Of a stretch of 5,075 bases of DNA, positions 1 through 5,075 are shown piece after piece. A program made the position numbers and the translations under genes. Source of the stretch: CAZLCK01 sp964558235 (GTDB lineage Bacteria; Actinomycetota; Coriobacteriia; Coriobacteriales; CADBOM01); assembly GCA_964558235.1 (NCBI GenBank), contig CAZLCK010000065.1, positions 1-5,075 of the forward strand, read 5' to 3'. The notes beneath the pieces are model-generated. The model saw nothing but the letters and a program-made list of their open reading frames with translations, was not told where the DNA came from and ran no database searches. How positions within the stretch are numbered: position 1 is the first letter of the stretch; every line of letters begins with the position of its first letter.

Positions 1-27
1 TTTTGCTCTATAAGCCCGCTGTTTAAA

Positions 28-52
28 GCTGCTCTGAGCCACTCAAAGCTGC
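28..52. other. Imperfect hairpin just downstream of the membrane-protein gene
   Basis: Two 11-base arms (28-38 and 42-52) flank a 3-base loop. Two positions mismatch in DNA, and one of these becomes a G-U pair in RNA read from the minus strand. The hairpin starts 5 bases after the stop codon of the minus-strand gene ending at 57, so it could slow transcription or stabilise the transcript end. Only three T residues follow on the minus strand, so it is not a convincing intrinsic terminator. The rest of positions 1-56 shows no supportable gene. Confidence 0.3.
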
Positions 53-56
53 ATTA

Positions 57-2393
57 CTATTCTCTATCCTTAGAGATCTGTATTTTAAAATTTCCAACAG
101 GCATATCTTGGTCTTCAGTATCGATATCTCCCTCAACAGCTCTAAGTTCCCATCTATGCAGGTCGCAAATAAGCCATGTGAAACCAGCTGTTGCATATAG
201 AAGCATAAGTGCTGGTAACAAAATACCTGAATCTTCGAACAAAATCATTAAAACCGCGACTATCATAGCCGATGTAAATGCAGCTTTAAAAGGCAAGTTT
301 CTGTCCCAAAAAATGCGATATGGACCGGGTTTTATAATTCTAAGCCACGCTAGATAAAGCCATATAAATGTTAAAGCAACAGATAAAAATGGGTTAAATA
401 GTAGCGTATCAACACCGAGTCTGAACATATTCGCGATAATCACAGGAACATATGAGAGTCCATTTTGAAGTAGATTTGCTGCAGTTGTTCCAAGGTGAGA
501 CATTTCTGTTCCGAGCAATCCATCTGCTAAGACTAAAAGGATAGTAAGTCCAATGCAAATTACGACGGTTAGGAGCACGATCTTCCATGTAAGACGACGT
601 CCTGTAAACATCCACCATGTAGCACCTGTTCCAACAACTCCCCAAACCAGAGCTCCAAAGTTTGCACCCCACCAAGGTGCAACAATTATCAAGATGATAA
701 TGGATGAACAAATTGGAAAAATCCACAATCTGAAGGCTTTTGTGATCGCTAAGCCATCGAATCTATTAACCAAAAGCCCAGAGAGCAAAAGCCATGCTCC
801 AAATAAAACAGCTGCTCCTTCATTACCAATACCAGAGAAACGCGTAGCATCTATAGGTCTGTATGATAGATAGCCGACGTGTGCAAGATTTGCGCCTGTT
901 AGCTGATCAAGTGCAATAACAATTACCGTAGCACTCATCAATAAAAGCAATGAATAGAGCCACCGTTTTGTGAACTTTCCAAACAAAACAGCGATAATAG
1001 CCAAGAAAAAAGTTGTGATAGAACAGATAGCAATTGCATATTCTGGTGTTATACCTTCAAAACTAAACAGACCCATAAGATAGGTGGCCAAAGGATATGA
1101 CATCGTCAAAAGCCAAAGTAGTCTGGTAATAGGGATCAGAAAATCTAGAACACGCACTGGCAGCTTAATCACGGTAGACAGCATTATCACAGAGCATAAA
1201 AACGACACAGCTAAAACAGAGATAAATACATACCCCATAGTTTCTAGTGAGGCATCTATTGCACTTGCATATTCGCTGTCGGCATCAAGAATCTCGATTA
1301 GGTCTTCTGTACTTGAAGATGTATATTCTTGGGAAGTCTGAAGTGCAGCTCCGTTATCAACGATCTTGTCGATCCCTGCAATTTCATAGAGCGTTGCAGT
1401 AATGTCTAGTACAGTTGCTGTTCCATCTCTTCCAGTCGATGGTGAGTAAAGCATCGAAGAGTATCCATCCCCATAAACAGCGAGTACTGCATAAGAATCA
1501 TCTGAGAGTTGATAGTTGGATGTGCCTGTTAACGTTGAGTACAAAATTAAGTAATCATCGGCCTCCATTTTATTCAGGATAATTTCCAAAAATGCATCAA
1601 AGTTTGCTAGCGCCATATCGTAAGCTGCTTGGTTTTCCTCGCTATTATTTGTAGCTCTTGCAGATCCTGCTCTGTTTAGATCTCCAGTATCAATCGCAAT
1701 AATCGCATTGTTCGAAGCATTTTGTTCTAAGGATTCGTTTAGAGCATTTTCTAGAGCCTCGTAATTTGTTTGAACTCCGTAAGGAGCTTCAGAATTAGAA
1801 ACAAGCACAAGATCTGGATCTATATAAGACTTGTCAATGCTGCCCTCTAGGTCAACTAGACTAGTTGCTGCTGGGTAAGATGGAGTTTCTCCCAGATTGC
1901 TCGATCCAATTGCAATACGAGCCCATCCAGCCTCCTTAAAATACTGCCCTAAGTTACCACCGATCGGATAGCCTGAGTTATCCGTTAGAGTTGTAAAAAC
2001 ATCTGAGAGGTTAATTCCATTAGGTGTAGACACCCAGTAGCCTTTTGCTAGACTCCAAGCGGCTTCGTCTGGGGTAACGAGTTCATCTGACCTGACAGTA
2101 GAACGCGTAACTAAGTTTGAAATTCCGCTATTTTGTATCAGATAGTACAGATTTGGTGTTTTATCAGGATCTATATCGTCCCAATCTAAAAAGGGAGCAT
2201 CGATTAAAAAGATGTGCTGGGAAGATATTTGCGAACTATCATCTACAGTTTCATCTTGAGCAGATCCTAAGGCTGGAGTAGCCAAAACGCTACCAAATCC
2301 AAGAGTAAAAACGATAAGTGCAACAATTAGAGGTTTCGCTAATACTGCGAGGCCGCACAAATGAATCTTGGATGTACTATCGTTGTTTTGCAT
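57..2393 (-). CDS. Multi-span membrane protein with alkaline-phosphatase-like ectodomain, function unknown
   Basis: A 778-residue membrane protein of unknown activity. Residues about 17-42 form a hydrophobic signal peptide or anchor. Residues about 58-345 look like an alkaline-phosphatase-superfamily fold: a strand ending in D65, an IDTGDLNR segment (234-241), and an SPSTGRDGT...DIT segment (317-332) typical of the C-terminal part of such domains. Ten or eleven hydrophobic helices follow from about 386 to 743, carrying RFSGIGNE (518-525), GANFG (576-580) and DSG (721-723). I recall similar motifs in uncharacterised long membrane proteins of Firmicutes and Actinobacteria. H60 is the only histidine in the ectodomain, so the usual Asp/His metal sites are absent and it may be a binding domain rather than an enzyme. 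The tail after 744 is acidic and probably cytoplasmic. The ATG is fixed by an in-frame TAG directly upstream; its Shine-Dalgarno is weak. It is divergent from the glycosyltransferase gene. An envelope role is inference. Confidence 0.9.
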   Translation of the reverse strand: MQNNDSTSKIHLCGLAVLAKPLIVALIVFTLGFGSVLATPALGSAQDETVDDSSQISSQHIFLIDAPFLDWDDIDPDKTPNLYYLIQNSGISNLVTRSTVRSDELVTPDEAAWSLAKGYWVSTPNGINLSDVFTTLTDNSGYPIGGNLGQYFKEAGWARIAIGSSNLGETPSYPAATSLVDLEGSIDKSYIDPDLVLVSNSEAPYGVQTNYEALENALNESLEQNASNNAIIAIDTGDLNRAGSARATNNSEENQAAYDMALANFDAFLEIILNKMEADDYLILYSTLTGTSNYQLSDDSYAVLAVYGDGYSSMLYSPSTGRDGTATVLDITATLYEIAGIDKIVDNGAALQTSQEYTSSSTEDLIEILDADSEYASAIDASLETMGYVFISVLAVSFLCSVIMLSTVIKLPVRVLDFLIPITRLLWLLTMSYPLATYLMGLFSFEGITPEYAIAICSITTFFLAIIAVLFGKFTKRWLYSLLLLMSATVIVIALDQLTGANLAHVGYLSYRPIDATRFSGIGNEGAAVLFGAWLLLSGLLVNRFDGLAITKAFRLWIFPICSSIIILIIVAPWWGANFGALVWGVVGTGATWWMFTGRRLTWKIVLLTVVICIGLTILLVLADGLLGTEMSHLGTTAANLLQNGLSYVPVIIANMFRLGVDTLLFNPFLSVALTFIWLYLAWLRIIKPGPYRIFWDRNLPFKAAFTSAMIVAVLMILFEDSGILLPALMLLYATAGFTWLICDLHRWELRAVEGDIDTEDQDMPVGNFKIQISKDRE

Positions 2394-2429
2394 CTATTAG
2401 TTTTCTTAACTTATAGCCAGCATTTAGGA

Positions 2430-2435
2430 ATTATA
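2430..2435 (-). promoter_or_regulatory. Candidate -10 box for the minus-strand membrane-protein gene
   Basis: The minus strand reads a perfect TATAAT here, 36 bases upstream of the ATG at 2393. That predicts a 5' leader of roughly 30 bases. At 17-18 bases spacing the -35 region is poor (CATTTT-like). A good TTGCCA (2449-2454) lies only 13 bases away, too close for a standard sigma-70-type promoter. The promoter may therefore be weak or activator-dependent. Confidence 0.45.
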
Positions 2436-2531
2436 ACTAGGTTAAACTTGGCAAAATGTTATCAAAGTAGAGCTTTACTTTTGGAATTTATGGTGCTTTC
2501 CGGATAGTTTGTTACGGTATAGTGTGGTAGC

Positions 2532-2562
2532 TTGAAATTATGGCTGATCAAAATCTTATAAT
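2532..2562 (+). promoter_or_regulatory. Candidate promoter for the glycosyltransferase gene
   Basis: TTGAAA (2532-2537) and a perfect TATAAT (2557-2562) are separated by 19 bases, slightly longer than the ideal 17. Transcription would start near 2569 and give a leader of about 86 bases before the ATG at 2655. A second -35-like TTGACA at 2562-2567 has no matching -10 box at a usable distance. The 261-base gap between the two divergent genes holds this promoter, the opposite-facing -10 box, a dyad at 2595-2616 and the ribosome-binding hairpin, and no convincing gene. Confidence 0.5.
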
Positions 2563-2594
2563 TGACAAAAAGAATTTAATGTCCGTTTTAGAAC

Positions 2595-2616
2595 TAACGT
2601 TTGCGTCGACACGTTA
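2595..2616. promoter_or_regulatory. Operator-like dyad in the glycosyltransferase leader
   Basis: TAACGT and its exact inverse ACGTTA are separated by 10 bases that contain the palindrome GTCGAC. The dyad lies about 26 bases after the predicted transcription start, where a bound repressor could block elongation. Arms of six bases can arise by chance, so this is only a candidate site. Confidence 0.2.
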
Positions 2617-2625
2617 TGTTTATTT

Positions 2626-2648
2626 AGAAAAAAGCGAAAGGTTTTTCT
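2626..2648 (+). promoter_or_regulatory. Ribosome-binding site in the loop of a small hairpin
   Basis: The only Shine-Dalgarno-like sequence before the glycosyltransferase ATG is GAAAGG at 2636-2641. It lies 13 bases from the start, longer than usual. It sits in the 9-base loop of a 7-base-pair hairpin with arms AGAAAAA (2626-2632) and TTTTTCT (2642-2648). If the stem forms, the site is displayed in the loop and its effective distance to the ATG is shortened. The stem is AT-rich and weak. Confidence 0.35.
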
Positions 2649-2654
2649 CAATAA

Positions 2655-3767
2655 ATGAAAATCCTCTATACTGCTCCCGATATGGCACACATTTATAAGT
2701 ATCACGTTGGGCTTATAGATCAATTAAAACAAAATGGTCATGAGATTGTTTTGGCTACCGGAGGAAAACCTCAAAGCTCACAAAATGAGGAGTTGTCGAC
2801 TTTTGTATTTATAGAAGGTCTAAGCTCTCATAAAAAAAGTAATGGTGCAAAAGAATTGAGCAACTTAATTGCATCAATTCGCCCAGATATGGTAATTGCA
2901 TGCAGTCAGCCAGCATGCAATTTTACTCGTTGGGCAATCAGGTTATCTGGGTTTAGGCCTGAGCGTTGTATATGTATTGATTTTGGTTTTAACTTTGATA
3001 ACGAAACCAATGGCCTAGTCCGTTTTATCAGAATGCATAAGGCTAGGTTTTTTAAAAAGTATACCGATCTCTTGGTGGTCTCAAATGCCGAGGATTTACG
3101 TATCGCTCAAAGACATAATTTAGCTAAGGATTTTATGCTTACTCCAGCTTTAGGCATAGACCTTAGCGGTATTGAGAAATCGGATGCCTCTATAAAAATG
3201 GCAGCCAGGGCTCGCATAGGAGCTAAAGAGGATTCATTTGTATTAGTTATGGCTGGCAATTTTGATGCAAATCATCGTCAGAAAAAAATAATCGAGAATA
3301 TGCTCTATTTGCCTAGAAAGATTGAGCTTTTTTTGATTGGCGAGGGCAAGAATTTAGCAAAGTGCAAGAAACGTATCTTTGAGTTGGGGCTAGAAGATAG
3401 TATTCACACGCCAGGATTTGTGAGTGATAAATATGACTATCTTTTAGCTGCGGATGCAACGCTTTCGGCAATTAGATATGAGGGGTTTCCAAGTTTTTTG
3501 GTTGAAGGTCAAGCTCTTTCTATCCCTTGTATAGTTAGTGCTGTCAAGGGAAATATCGATGTTGTGATCAATGGTTATAATGGGCTTACATATGAGTTGG
3601 GAGATTCTGACAGCTTTATTCAAGCCATGCGTTTAATGATGTACGAAGAGGATTTTAGAGCTCAACTTGCTCAAAATTCAAAAAGAGATATCGATAAATA
3701 TGAGCGCAAAAAGGTTGTCGATCTACTTGTTAACTATATAGAAATGGCTGAAGAACGATCAAAATAA
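2655..3767 (+). CDS. Glycosyltransferase, GT4 family (EpsD-like)
   Basis: A 370-residue GT-B-fold glycosyltransferase, a usual length for the GT4 family. It probably transfers a sugar from a nucleotide donor to a lipid-linked or surface glycan on the cytoplasmic face of the membrane. The N-terminus (MKILYTAPDMAHIYKYHVGL) matches the acceptor-side Rossmann start of EpsD-like enzymes, and VVSNAEDLRIA (141-151) fits the end of that domain. The C-terminal donor domain begins near FVLVMAGNF (195-203) and contains TPGFVSD (252-258), then E276-G-F-P-S-F-L-V-E284, the EX7E motif. The histidine-rich AHGFHF segment of EpsD-type proteins appears as DFGFNF (109-114), with both histidines replaced. No signal peptide or membrane segment is seen. 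An in-frame TAA directly before the ATG fixes the start. It is divergent from the membrane-protein gene, and the M23 gene follows after 118 bases. Donor and acceptor sugars cannot be told from the sequence. Confidence 0.9.
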   Translation: MKILYTAPDMAHIYKYHVGLIDQLKQNGHEIVLATGGKPQSSQNEELSTFVFIEGLSSHKKSNGAKELSNLIASIRPDMVIACSQPACNFTRWAIRLSGFRPERCICIDFGFNFDNETNGLVRFIRMHKARFFKKYTDLLVVSNAEDLRIAQRHNLAKDFMLTPALGIDLSGIEKSDASIKMAARARIGAKEDSFVLVMAGNFDANHRQKKIIENMLYLPRKIELFLIGEGKNLAKCKKRIFELGLEDSIHTPGFVSDKYDYLLAADATLSAIRYEGFPSFLVEGQALSIPCIVSAVKGNIDVVINGYNGLTYELGDSDSFIQAMRLMMYEEDFRAQLAQNSKRDIDKYERKKVVDLLVNYIEMAEERSK

Positions 3768-3813
3768 CCTATTTTATGGATATTTATTTTGAACAGTGCT
3801 ACGCTATTCGGTG

Positions 3814-3843
3814 TTTACAAAATAACTTACGTAATCGTATAGA
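3814..3843 (+). promoter_or_regulatory. Candidate promoter for the M23 hydrolase gene, with internal palindrome
   Basis: TTTACA (3814-3819) and TATAGA (3838-3843) are 18 bases apart, matching the vegetative consensus at five and four of six positions. The predicted start near 3850 gives a leader of about 36 bases. The spacer contains the perfect 8-base palindrome TTACGTAA (3827-3834), a possible operator. No intrinsic terminator is evident after the glycosyltransferase stop at 3767, so read-through from upstream is also possible. Confidence 0.45.
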
Positions 3844-3873
3844 CGACAAACATACAACTAGCAGTCACAATAT

Positions 3874-3879
3874 AGGGGG
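3874..3879 (+). promoter_or_regulatory. Strong ribosome-binding site before tandem TTG/GTG starts
   Basis: AGGGGG, followed by T, lies 6 bases before TTG (3886) and 9 bases before GTG (3889). It is the clearest Shine-Dalgarno in the window and confirms that translation begins at one of these non-ATG codons. The next in-frame ATG is far inside the mature protein. Confidence 0.6.
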
Positions 3880-3885
3880 TTTCTC

Positions 3886-4956
3886 TTGGTGACAGAGCGA
3901 TTTAACGTTCCACGGCGTCATGCGATAGTCGCTATTTTTCTTTGCGTAATTTTAGCGGTTACGCTCGTCCCACTTAAAGCTTCGGGTGTTACATCATCAG
4001 AGCTAAAAGCACAATCAGAAGCATTGATGGAAGAGCTGGATGCTCTACAAACTGAGATCAACGCTGCAAGCCAGCGATACGATGATGCACTTGATGCGTA
4101 TGAAGAGGCCTTGGCTTCTATGGAAGAAGCGCAAGTAAGAATCGATGAGGCTCAAAAACGCATAGAAGAAAGCCAAGAACAACTTTCTGCGCGCGCAGTT
4201 GAAATCTATACAAGTGGACAGATTTCTTTGCTTGATGTCTTGCTTGGTGCAAATTCCTTTGAGGAGTTTATTAACCTTTCTGAAATGATCAATATCATCA
4301 ACGAAAGGGATCTTGATCTTATTGAGGAGTTGAGATCGGCCCACACTGAAGCTCAGGCTGCATATGATGAATATGAAGAAGCAGTTCTGTTAGCACAAGA
4401 GCAGGTAACTGCAGCTGAAGAGGCTCAAAACGACTTAAATGCTCGTGCTGAAGAGATGCAAGTAAAGATTGAAAGTATCAATGCTGAAGCTGCAGAGTTA
4501 CAGGCCGAAGAAGAGGCGGCGGCAGCGGCAGCTTCAAATAGTTACACTGAATCAACTGGATCTAATGTTGTTGGGAATGGGCAATTTACTCATCCGTGCC
4601 CAGGATATAGTACGATTTCTAGTGAGTTTGGATATAGAAGTTATGACAATTCTTTCCATAAGGGAATGGATTTTGCAGCCTCTACCGGAACTCCTATCTA
4701 TGCGGCTGATAGTGGAACAGTGATTATCGCTGGTTATAGTAGCTCAGCGGGCTATTGGGTTGTTATCAGTCACGGCAATGGCCTTGTAACAAAGTACATG
4801 CACATGGTTAGCGAACCATTTGTCTCTGCTGGAGATACTGTTACAAAAGGGCAAAACATTGGTCAAGTAGGCTCGACAGGGAATTCCTCAGGACCACATC
4901 TTCACTTTCAAGTTGAATTAAATGGTGAGGCTGTAAACCCACGTCTTTATCTGTAA
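3886..4956 (+). CDS. Exported PcsB/EnvC-like peptidoglycan hydrolase with M23 endopeptidase domain
   Basis: A 356-residue secreted or membrane-tethered peptidoglycan endopeptidase, likely to cut peptide cross-links during growth or cell separation. A basic N-terminus (R9, R10, R11) and a hydrophobic stretch (13-30) form a signal sequence, with possible cleavage near A32. Two long charged coiled coils (about 36-105 and 138-212) flank a conserved bend, EIYTSGQISLLDVLLGANSF (106-125), characteristic of PcsB/EnvC-type proteins. A six-alanine linker (211-216) leads to the M23 domain (about 233-354). Zinc ligands H258 and D262 (HKGMD) and H340, and catalytic H306 and H338 (GPHLHF), are all present, so unlike EnvC this should be an active enzyme. 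By analogy with PcsB, the coiled coil may be a regulatory arm for FtsEX, but no ftsEX gene is in view. Starts TTG (3886) and GTG (3889) are adjacent; AGGGGG (3874-3879) lies 6 or 9 bases away and serves either. An in-frame TAG at 3859 excludes a longer protein. Confidence 0.92.
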   Translation: MVTERFNVPRRHAIVAIFLCVILAVTLVPLKASGVTSSELKAQSEALMEELDALQTEINAASQRYDDALDAYEEALASMEEAQVRIDEAQKRIEESQEQLSARAVEIYTSGQISLLDVLLGANSFEEFINLSEMINIINERDLDLIEELRSAHTEAQAAYDEYEEAVLLAQEQVTAAEEAQNDLNARAEEMQVKIESINAEAAELQAEEEAAAAAASNSYTESTGSNVVGNGQFTHPCPGYSTISSEFGYRSYDNSFHKGMDFAASTGTPIYAADSGTVIIAGYSSSAGYWVVISHGNGLVTKYMHMVSEPFVSAGDTVTKGQNIGQVGSTGNSSGPHLHFQVELNGEAVNPRLYL

Positions 4957-4970
4957 GCGCCAAATATCCA

Positions 4971-5005
4971 AACATAAGACAAAAGCCATCAAAATTCGAT
5001 GGCTT
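4971..5005 (-). terminator. Intrinsic terminator of the tRNA-Asp transcript
   Basis: A perfect 8-base-pair stem (AAGCCATC at 4983-4990 with GATGGCTT at 4998-5005) encloses a 7-base loop. On the minus strand the stem is followed by a T-rich tail, TTGTCTTATGTT, which gives four consecutive T residues where the stem ends. It begins 16 bases after the tRNA 3' end. On the plus strand the following bases (ATAGAAATC) are not T-rich, so it is unlikely to terminate the M23 gene efficiently, although both transcription units converge here. Confidence 0.6.
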
Positions 5006-5021
5006 ATAGAAATCAAAATGA

Positions 5022-5075
5022 TGGCGGGATGTACGAGACTTGAACTCGCGACCTCTGGCTTGACAGGCCAGCGCT
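5022..5075 (-). tRNA. tRNA-Asp (anticodon GTC), partial, 5' end outside window
   Basis: The minus strand folds as the 3' part of a tRNA. The anticodon arm has a perfect CTGGC/GCCAG stem (5067-5071 with 5055-5059) and loop CTGTCAA, placing GTC at 34-36 (5064-5062) after the conserved T33. A 5-base variable loop AGGTC follows, then a T arm with loop TTCAAGT (stem 5045-5049 with 5033-5037, the outermost pair G-T). The 3' acceptor strand is ACATCCC (5026-5032), followed by discriminator G73 (5025), which is the aspartate identity base, and an encoded CCA (5022-5024). The D arm and 5' acceptor strand lie beyond position 5075; the fold predicts a 5' end of GGGATGT. It is convergent with the M23 hydrolase gene, 65 bases from its stop. 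Confidence 0.93.

Noticed and set aside
1..42. Partial minus-strand frame beginning with GTG at 42.
   Set aside because: Only 14 codons are visible, there is no ribosome-binding site, and another frame is equally open, so it cannot be called a gene from this window.
409..873. Open frames of about 105 codons on both strands inside the first gene.
   Set aside because: They are shadows of the 778-residue gene. They have no domain features or start signals, and the overlapped protein is clearly real.
2540..2698. A 52-codon plus-strand reading frame starting with ATG at 2540 and overlapping the start of the glycosyltransferase gene.
   Set aside because: There is no clear Shine-Dalgarno. Its ATG precedes the predicted transcription start near 2569, it overlaps the -10 box, and the final third lies in another frame of a convincing gene. 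I do not recognise the peptide.
3768..3812. AT-rich stretch after the glycosyltransferase stop, considered as a terminator.
   Set aside because: No GC-containing stem followed by a T run can be drawn; only weak A/T pairing is possible.
4045..4344. A minus-strand open frame of 99 codons within the M23 hydrolase gene.
   Set aside because: It is antisense to the coiled-coil coding region, whose biased codon use tends to leave the opposite strand free of stops. No start signal is seen.
4516..4533. GCG/GCA repeat encoding six alanines, considered as a phase-variable tract.
   Set aside because: The unit is three bases and irregular, so slippage would change only linker length and not the frame. 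It reads as an ordinary flexible linker.
5022..5075. tRNA-Asp 3' end as an attachment site for an integrated element.
   Set aside because: No integrase gene, no repeated copy of the tRNA 3' end and no phage-like genes are seen in the window.

Overview
The window looks like a stretch of ordinary chromosome from a low-GC bacterium with a Gram-positive type of envelope. The evidence is an exported PcsB-like coiled-coil/M23 peptidoglycan hydrolase, an actinobacterial/clostridial-type multi-span membrane protein with an alkaline-phosphatase-like ectodomain, AT-rich intergenic DNA, TTG/GTG start usage, and a tRNA gene with an encoded CCA. I lean towards the Coriobacteriia (Atopobium/Lancefieldella-like). 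That is inference from protein style, and a clostridial host cannot be excluded.

Layout: positions 1-56 are the 3' flank of the first gene and hold only an imperfect hairpin. Positions 57-2393 (minus) encode a 778-residue membrane protein with an extracellular alkaline-phosphatase-superfamily-like domain that has lost the usual metal-binding histidines, followed by about ten or eleven transmembrane helices. Positions 2394-2654 are a divergent control region with one perfect -10 box facing each way. Positions 2655-3767 (plus) encode a GT4-type (EpsD-like) glycosyltransferase. Positions 3768-3885 hold a promoter and the leader of the next gene. Positions 3886-4956 (plus) encode an exported M23 endopeptidase with all of its active-site residues. 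Positions 4957-5021 hold a terminator that serves the minus strand. Positions 5022-5075 (minus) are the 3' part of a tRNA-Asp(GTC) that runs off the window end.

All three proteins plausibly act on the cell envelope: a glycosyltransferase building a surface glycan, a peptidoglycan hydrolase remodelling the wall, and a large membrane protein of unknown activity. They are not one operon: the first gene is divergent from the second, and the third appears to have its own promoter. I see no mobile element, CRISPR array, phage gene or defence system. The least explained item is the 778-residue membrane protein.
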